The notes below the pieces were generated by a model. It saw only the letters and a list, made by a program, of their open reading frames with translations. It was not told the origin of the DNA and did not search any database. The translations under genes were made by a program, and so were the position numbers. Positions 57,052 through 64,000 of a stretch of DNA of 64,000 nt are shown here, in pieces; position 1 is the first letter of the stretch, and every line of letters starts with the position of its first letter. The stretch is from Rhizodiscina lignyota. Lineage: Eukaryota > Ascomycota > Dothideomycetes > Aulographales > Rhizodiscinaceae. Location: the NCBI GenBank assembly GCA_010015805.1, contig ML978133.1, positions 496,001-560,000 of the forward strand, in the 5' to 3' direction.

Positions 57052-58940
57052 ATGGCGTTGAACCAGGAGAAAGTCCAGGATCTTGAGTCCCAAGAGCCAC
57101 CTTCGTTGACGGATAGAGAGAAGAAGAAGAGCATCTCTGGCTCTATTGCCTCCGACACTCCTGCAGGCCGCCGTCTGAGTCGCATCGATAGAACCGTCGA
57201 TGATGCCGACAATGACAGCAGCATTGGTGTCGGGGCGCAGATCGAGATGGAGAAGGACAACGCGATCAAGTATCGGACGTGCAGTTGGCAAAAGGTGCGA
57301 CTGCCATCCTGTGTATCTTTTTGCATGATACACAATTCAATATCCAATTTCACTTTTCTCTCACTCTCCAAAATCCTGTGGTACGTTGCAGGATGAGTAT
57401 CTAATCACACGTGCTAGACTTCTGCTCTTCTCTTTTCAGAGTACATCTGTCTGGCTATCATGTCATTTCCGTACTCTTATTCGGTACTTGGCCTCGTGCC
57501 TGGTTTGATCCTGACTGTCGTAGTCGCGGGTCTTGTGCTCTACACCTCGCTGATTACCTGGTAAGTTATTCGAGCCGTGTCAACTGCGTGGGGTAGTTCA
57601 TAATCTGTACCAGGGAGTTCTGTCTCCGTCATCCGGAAGTTAGAGATGTCTGCGACATTGGTAAGCCGCGTGAATCATGGAACTCTCAAACTTTGCAGGC
57701 TAAAGGACACAAGGTCAAATGCTGTATTGGAATCAGAAATGGGCCTGGTATTTTACTGCAGTCATGTTCATCCTGAACAATACTTTCATTCAAGGATTCC
57801 ATTGCCTTGTCGGTGCGAAATATCTCAACACCATCTCGAACCACGGTATCTGCACCATTGGCTTCTCCGCCATCATGGCGATCATCTCGTGGATTTGCTC
57901 GCTGCCACGTACATTCTCTGCGCTAGCTAGACTCGCAACGGTATCAGCATTCTTTACCTTTGTCTCCGTCCTGCTTGCGACTATCTTCGCCGGTGTTGAG
58001 GGCAAGAATGGGACTTGTTACGAGGGCGCGAATGGACTTGTGTGCTCTCCGACTCTAGGTGAGCCGACGATCCTTGCAATCCCAACGGCAGGCACATCGT
58101 TCGTCGCAGGGATGAATGCGTTCATGAACATCAGTTACACATTCATTGGCCAGATTACTCTCCCAAGCTTCAGTGAGTCCCATTAGTTCGTCCAATATCT
58201 AGCGCAGCGATACTGACAACCCAACTCAAGTTGCGGAAATGAAGAATCCCAAGGATTTTGGCAAGGCTCTGTGGGTTGTCACCATCGCCGAAGTGATTCT
58301 CTTCTCTCTCGTTGGAGCTGTCATCTACGCGTACACGGGCACACAATACAATACCGCACCAGCATTTGGCAGCCTTGGCAACGAGGTGTATAAGAAGGTT
58401 TCCTTCTCATTCATGATCCCCACGCTCATTTTCCTCGGGGTCTTGTACGCCTCTGTGTCAGCCCGCTTTGTGTTCTTCAACATCTTCCAGGGCACGAAGC
58501 ATATGGGCAACCACACAGTTGTCGGGTGGGCGTCGTGGGCTGGCATTCTCGGCATTACATGGGTTTTCGCGTTCATTATCGCCGAGGTTATCCCCTTCTT
58601 CTCTGACCTGCTGAGTTTGATGAGTTCGCTCTTTGACTCGTTTTTCGGGTTCATCTTCTGGGGTACGGCGTATCTGCGTATGAGGAGGGCAGATCACGGC
58701 CCAGCGTTCTGGAGAGTCAGGGGCATCCGTGGGATACTTGGAGCGGCAGTGAACGTAACTCTGATCTTGATCGGGATTTTCTTCCTTGGGGGAGGCACCT
58801 ACGTAAGTCCTTGTATGCACATCGACTCGACATGAGCTGTTGGACTGATATGGATCCAGGCATCTGTTCAGAGCATTATCGACGGTTACGAGACAACTGG
58901 ATTTGGCGGACCGTTCACCTGTGACAGTAACGGAATATGA
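57052..58940 (+). CDS. AAAP-family amino-acid permease (N-type, Mtr-like)
   Basis: Six exons (57052-57294, 57418-57560, 57614-57660, 57714-58172, 58231-58802, 58860-58940) give 514 residues. A hydrophilic N-terminus of about 75 residues precedes TSALLFSEYICLAIMSFPYS and LVPGLILTVVVAGLVLYTSL, the first spans. LPSFIAEMKNPKDFGKALWV is a strong Aa_trans (PF01490) signature, and about eleven spans are visible in total. The closest described type is Neurospora Mtr, a neutral and aromatic amino-acid permease of the plasma membrane. A 47-base exon is unusually short but keeps the frame. Substrate specificity cannot be read from the sequence. Confidence 0.92.
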
Positions 58941-59493
58941 AAGGTGGTATGAGAGTAATTTGGATACCACGGCGACATCTTTTCAAATAGTACGGTGTTA
59001 AATTGGTACATGGATAATCAGGAAGGATATCAGGACATGCTGCATCGTATTATGGTATTACAGTCGTTTCTAGATGTAGTATATTTCTCATCTTCGAGAT
59101 GAGCCTGTCGCTTCCTCGATATATCGTAATTAGCCTGCGGTTGTTTGATAAGAAGCTCAACCAGGGTGAGAAGATTAAGTGTTCCACGTGCAGTAATAGC
59201 GAGCACTGGATAAGTTCATGAAGCGTTGAACAGTCATATTATAATCCTCCCGAGGTCGCTTGTCCTCATTGCTGCCTAAATAGGCTTAGCCTCCATTCAT
59301 GCACAGTGGTGACCTCACTCAGCTGTCTCATCCCAGCCAAACTTTCCGCGCGTTCCACAAAAGCATCAAAACGTTTGCTTCTGCGCCTCTCAATTTGTCT
59401 ACACTGCTGCTGAGCTGTGGCATGTACATTCGTTTCATGATGTTGTAGTATTCCATCAAGCCTTAACTCTTGTAGTCAATTGAGGGCGCGGCA
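58941..59493. other. Intergenic
   Basis: A/T-rich spacer that contains the 3' UTR of the permease gene and the promoter of the carrier gene. No gene supported. Confidence 0.5.
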
Positions 59494-60521
59494 ATGTCAA
59501 ATGGCCAGGCCAAGCGTTCCTCGTCTTGTAAGCCTGCCTTTGGAATAGCCAGGAACTCTACTAATCGCATCTGCAAGCAGCATTCCACTTTGTGGCCGGC
59601 CTGGGCTCTGGTGTCCTAACGGCAGTCCTTCTCCAACCCGCCGACCTCCTCAAAACCCGAGTCCAGCAGTCTCATGCCTCGACCCTATTCGGAACGCTCC
59701 GCGAGATCTTCTCTACGCCTGCACCTGCTCGACAGCTATGGCGTGGCACAGTTCCCAGCGCTTTGCGGACGGGCTGCGGATCAGCCTTGTACTTTGGAAG
59801 CCTAAACATCCTTCGAACGAGCATCGCGAAGGCAGAAGCAGCTGCTCGCGGCGATGACCCCTCGGCGCATGGAGGTAGAGCAGCAGCCTCGTCCTCCTCG
59901 CTACCGAAGCTGTCCAATACCGCCAATCTTGCTACGGGTGCCTTCGCGCGCACGGCGGCCGGTTTCCTAATGATGCCAATAACGGTAATCAAGGTGCGGT
60001 ACGAAAGTAACTTGTACAACTACCGTTCGTTGGCAACCGCGTCGGCAGATATCCTGCGCACGGAGGGCTTTCGGGGGTTCTTTGCGGGCTTTGGAGCGAC
60101 TGCTGTGAGGGATGCGCCGTATGCGGGTTTGTACGTTCTGTTCTATGAGCAGAGCAAGAAGAGGCTTGGTGCTCTTAGTACGATGTCGGCTGGGGCAGGG
60201 ACCTCCGACCGATCGATGAAGATATCTACGTCTGCAAGTATAAACTTTGCATCGGGCGTACTAGCTGCTGGGTTAGCGACCGCGCTCACGAATCCGTTCG
60301 ACGCAATCAAGACACGCCTTCAGCTTATGCCGCGGCGTTACGGGAATATGGTGCGCGCGGCACGCATGATGCTTGCGGAGGAGGGTGTGAGAAGCCTATT
60401 TGACGGGCTGGCGCTGCGAATGGCGCGGAAAGCATTGAGCTCTGCGTTAGCATGGACTGTGTATGAAGAGTTGATTCGCAGGGCGGAAATTCGGTGGGCG
60501 GAAGAGAGGAAGATGTTTTAA
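59494..60521 (+). CDS. HEM25: Mitochondrial glycine carrier, Hem25/SLC25A38 type
   Basis: Exon 1 (59494-59527) and exon 2 (from 59578 or 59581 to 60521) give about 324 residues. The acceptor is AAGCAG, so two sites three bases apart both work. The start reads [20 protein letters not shown] with [10 protein letters not shown], the Hem25 signature. Repeats 2 and 3 carry [17 protein letters not shown] and [20 protein letters not shown]. Hem25 imports glycine into mitochondria for the first step of haem synthesis. A poorly conserved loop of about 40 residues (Ala/Ser/Gly-rich) extends the matrix loop in repeat 1. An amino-acid permease lies directly upstream, on the same strand; any functional link is speculative. 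Confidence 0.9.
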
Positions 60522-61011
60522 AGGTTGGGGCGCAGTTGGGACTCCCTTCTCCGAAGCACTGCAAGACCAATGAGGTATTAAGATACCCAGACATTTTTTG
60601 GCGATAAAAGTTAAATTACTAGATTATCCTCTCTTCTCATTATCAATTGAAAACTTTCTACTTCACCCTTTTCAAATTGTTGCTTTTCTTGCCCGCTCAG
60701 TATCTCCAAATTTCCATTTGCCCTAAGTCGTTTACCCTGGTCCGGATCTATCGGTTTACTCTTGCTCTAATTGTGAGATTAAGGAACGAGTAGGTACTGG
60801 ATGGACTTGAGATCAACTCCTCGGAACGTTGCCCACCTATCGTAGTTTGAAATTTGCTGGATTGCTGACTGACGCGAGACCACTCGTTGACAATACCAAG
60901 CTACGAAATCTCTTATCCGCCATCCGTCCTCTGCTTGACTTTAAATCCGGGAAACAAATTGTAAGATATACCTCACAAGACTTTTCGAAACCCTCCCGAC
61001 GTGATCATGTT
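60522..61011. other. Convergent intergenic region
   Basis: The stretch lies between the carrier stop and the amidohydrolase stop. A/T-rich; nothing supported. Confidence 0.5.
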
Positions 61012-62405
61012 CTAAGGCGACTTGAACACTTTGCCCCCTTTCCACACATGCGTAATATGCTTCACCTTTGCCAGCACTGATATATCTTCTAAGGGATTCT
61101 TGTCCAGGGCAATCAAATCCGCATCATAGCCCTTCTTCACCTGTCCACTCATCGGAGCCTGCGGTCCCAGGGTTAATGGACCGTTCGCTGTCGCCGCCTC
61201 TATTGCCTGCAATGGAGTCATGCCGGCGTCGACAAGGTAGCCAGGCTCGCCGCCACTATTGCCATGACTGAGACTCTTGCCAGGTTCGCTGATGCTCAAG
61301 TCGCACCCAGTTGCCATCTTGACGCCGTGTTTGATGGCTAGCTTAACAGCAGCTTCGTGATATTTCGCGGTCAGCTTCATTTTCTCGTAGCTCTCGGGGG
61401 ACTGTTCATGTTAGCTCCTGCTTTCACAGATTACACTTTCCAATCGCCGTTTACCATTAGCTCTGGGTGTTTGACTCCTTCAACAACCACGGTACGAGTC
61501 GCTACATATACGATATCCTTCTCTTTTGCCAGCTTAATGGTTTCCTCGTCCAAAAATGTGCCGTGTTCGAGAGTCTTGCAGCCGGCTCTCAAGGCTGCCA
61601 TAATTCCCTCCTTGCCGTGAACATGCGCGGCAACAATTCTCTTTGCACGTGCGGCTTCCTCGACGATGATCTTCAGCTCCTCATCTGAGAATTGCTGGTC
61701 CAGGGGATTGTCGTCACGAGATAATACACCACCGCTCGCGAGCACCTTGATGACCTTCGCTCCTCGACGGATGTTCAAACGTACCGCTTTCCGGACCTCA
61801 TCTACACCATCTGCTAGCATCAGCGGAGCCATCCCTACGTTATCTCCGTTTGCATGAACAGACACGCCAGCTCTCTGCCATGCCCACCCGACGGGTACGT
61901 CGAAAACGTCTCCGTGCCCGGCGGTCTGTGATATAGCACTGCCAGCGCTGTAAATGTTGGGCCCAGGAATGATACCTTCGTTCACCGGTATGGCGACTTC
62001 ACACGCGTATCCGCCAAGATCTCGAACTGAAGTGAAGCCGGACATGATGATATCGTGGAGAGACCTAGCTAGCCGTGCGCCCATCGTAGCAGGATGAGCC
62101 ATGAGCATGCCGGCGAATTGGAAGTCCTTCGCACCCATCAGGTGGATGTGGCAATCCCAGAGGCCTGGCATGAGCACTGGTACTGAAATTGATGGGAGGT
62201 CCTTGAAAGCGTCCGATAAGGAGGATTTGGTCGTTATATCGGCGATTTTATTATCCTTGACCACGACAGAGACATCTTCCATCGGATCGCCTCTGCCAGG
62301 AATTAGGAGGTCGGCGTGAATGACGAAAGATTCCTCGTCATCGTCAACCGAATCGTCTTGGAACTTGTCAACCATTACGAAGTCTTCTTCTTTACAGGAG
62401 GCCAT
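61012..62405 (-). CDS. Metal-dependent amidohydrolase
   Basis: Exons 62405-61455 and 61401-61012 give 446 residues. The metal ligands of the amidohydrolase superfamily are visible: HxH in LWDCHIHLMG, a Lys in KVIKVLASGGV, His in IVAAHVHGKEG and KTLEHGTFLDE, and Asp in MATGCDLSISE. The N-terminal strand domain starts FVIHADLLIPGRG and closes with GYDADLIALDKNPLEDISVL. MTPLQAIEAATANGP is typical of the imidazolonepropionase-like/prolidase group. There is no signal peptide, so it is cytosolic. Fungal relatives hydrolyse dipeptides or amides, including some mycotoxins; the substrate here is unknown. The intron (53 nt) has a GCTAAC branch. Confidence 0.9.
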
Positions 62406-63288
62406 TGTCCTCCTTCCTCACTTGTTCTGATGAGCGGAGACAGTGAATTGAGAAAGGAAGAATAAAGGAAGAATAAAGGAAGAATAAAGGAAGAACTAGG
62501 CGAAAGTATCTCCGTCGCGAAGTACCCAGTTTCAAGCACTCGGGGTCAGGTCAGAGCGTAAGGCTGAAGGCGGAGATTAAGAACGACATTTCACTGGACG
62601 TCTCCAGGGACTTGTAGTTAAATACTCGCCTTATCGGACTCGCAGTCGATGTGGATCCATTTACAATCACAATTGGAGCCCGCATGTTGCATACTCCCAG
62701 TGTCAAGGTTACGCAGGTACATCTACGCACCTGCCACATGGGTCGATGGTTTGTCTGTCAGAGTGTGTGATACAAAGCGCGGAGCAATCGCGGATACCGG
62801 AACGTCAACGCAGGCGATCAGTATCGTATACCTATGCAGGGCATGATGAACGAATCATAGGACGGGCGACAGGACCGGGGAGAATTTGGAAACATAGCAC
62901 ATTCCCACACGTGATATCGTCTTTTCTTAAGACCGTATTCACGATCTCGCCTCCATCGGAGTTTTCGACGCATATTTCTTTTTGAGCCCTGCCTTTGCCC
63001 CAGAGGGTCCTCCCCCAGAAGCCCTTGGAGAGCCCGACATCCGCGTTGCCACCGCTGCAGGGCCCACTCACGTGACTCGATCATCGGCGTCTCTTCTCCG
63101 CTCTCAACGGCTCGAGTCCCAGAAAGCATCATTTATCGCCATGCGACCAATTCTATCCCCTGCGCGTTGTCACCCTTGATCTACTTGCCACGATATTGCT
63201 CTGCTTAATAGATTCGCTCTGTTCAATTGTCTCTCCTAGATCATATGTTTCCCCATATCGCGTCATCTCCCCGCAATCATCTTCCAAG
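62406..63288. promoter_or_regulatory. Divergent promoter region, amidohydrolase / GID4
   Basis: About 880 bases between two starts read in opposite directions, holding both promoters. No coding sequence supported. Confidence 0.5.
62453..62496. repeat. 11-nt tandem repeat, four copies
   Basis: Four consecutive AAAGGAAGAAT units (the last ends in C), about 50 bases upstream of the amidohydrolase start on its template side, so in its promoter or 5' leader. Confidence 0.9.
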
Positions 63289-64000
63289 ATGCCAACGCCA
63301 AATGCTGCAGTCGTCTCTCTTCCTGCGCCAATAAACATCTCATCACCGCGGCAGACATGTCCTCCAGACCAAGAGCGGATAGTGGACAGAATCATTGAGT
63401 TGGAAAATGGTTCGGAAAGCTCAGGTGCTTCTCCAAGAAGCGTCGAGTCAGAAGCTCAGTCACGTTCGACACCTGCGACAACAATGAGCGACGGAAGCGA
63501 AGCAGGTATTACTCAAGGGAAGGAGCGCATTGGCGAGGAGCTTGCGCCGCTACGCGACACGCCGAGTCCGATGAGCGCATTAGAAGAAACGTCGTCGGAT
63601 ATTGACGTTCGATCCGCGCAGTCCCAAACTACAATGGATGGAATGGCGCTCTATCCCGATGGTATTATTGGATCGCCATACCCGAAGACGAGAGTATGTA
63701 TGTCCGATTCTTGCGCGACGGATTATAATTGACTGGGCTCCAAAACAATAGTTCTTACCCAATTCCACATCATCCTTCCTTCGGCCCGGGAGCAGATTTA
63801 CAGGCACGCAACAGTCAGACCACCAAGTCTATGAGGTCCAAGTAGACTTGAAACATGTTGATATGGATAATTCATTCCTCTGCGGCTATCTGCGGATCCA
63901 GGGTAAGCATGGTGATCGTCTGATCCGCGACCAGACCAGAAGCTAATCAGAGGACATCAATAGGGCTCACTGACGACCACCCTACTCTCACCACATACTT
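63289..64000 (+). CDS. GID4: GID4/Vid24-type substrate receptor, 3' end beyond window
   Basis: Exons 63289-63693, 63752-63902 and 63964 onward join in frame; the gene runs off the right edge after about 197 codons. The first 135 residues are disordered, Ser/Glu-rich, with APINISSPRQTCPPDQERIV. The Vac_ImportDeg domain then begins: FLRPGSRFTGTQQSDHQVYE, VDLKHVDMDNSFLCGYLRIQ and GLTDDHPTLTTY. Yeast Gid4/Vid24 is the receptor of the GID ubiquitin ligase that recognises N-terminal proline on gluconeogenic enzymes and sends them for degradation when glucose returns. The visible part forms the start of the beta-barrel; the remaining ligand-binding residues lie outside the window. Confidence 0.9.

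Overview
This is a gene-dense stretch of nuclear DNA from a filamentous ascomycete (Pezizomycotina). A Dothideomycete is my best guess, from the look of the F-box/LRR, EthD and secreted-protein families, but the order is inference. The eukaryotic evidence is direct: most genes are split by short introns (about 45-125 nt) with GT donors, CTAAC/CTGAC-like branch points and AG acceptors, and I could join exons in frame for most of them. One assembly gap of 583 N lies at 26300-26882.

Layout. 1-6 kb: the end of a frame-disrupted F-box gene, a G-patch protein gene followed by a decayed copy of its own 3' end, and a TMEM19/DUF92 membrane protein. 6-17 kb: a Fus1-like SH3 membrane protein, an F-box/LRR gene with one in-frame stop, a beta-lactamase-fold serine hydrolase, a histidine-brace LPMO-like secreted protein, an ankyrin protein and a PAP2 lipid phosphatase. 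17-25 kb: a zinc alcohol dehydrogenase, an EthD pseudogene in a 2-kb relic zone, and a divergent pair of a zinc-cluster regulator and an atypical SDR. 25-34 kb: a large secreted repeat protein that holds the gap, a SUZ-domain protein, an unknown nuclear-looking protein, the Dpb4 histone-fold subunit and an unknown Ser-rich protein. 34.8-41.4 kb: the calcium channel Cch1. 42-53 kb: a DDT/WHIM/PHD chromatin protein, S-adenosylhomocysteine hydrolase, a perfect 33-bp hairpin, an SDR, the mitochondrial SAM carrier, a WD40 protein of the Swt21/WRAP53 type and a secreted isochorismatase-like hydrolase. 54-64 kb: a BTB pseudogene, an AAAP amino-acid permease, a Hem25-type mitochondrial glycine carrier, an amidohydrolase and the 5' half of a Gid4/Vid24 gene.

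How the genes relate. Most are unrelated housekeeping genes. The clearest functional neighbourhood is SAH hydrolase plus the mitochondrial SAM carrier (45.7-50.4 kb), two steps of methyl-group metabolism. The divergent TF/SDR pair at 21.5-24.6 kb could be a small regulated metabolic unit. Three otherwise intact genes (F-box, EthD, BTB) each carry one premature in-frame stop, and two of these stops fit CpA-to-TpA transitions, the type made by repeat-induced point mutation. I did not find a clearly new multi-gene system. The strongest unexplained signals are the perfect hairpin at 47692-47764, the secreted repeat protein, and two frame-preserving 51-nt introns in Cch1.
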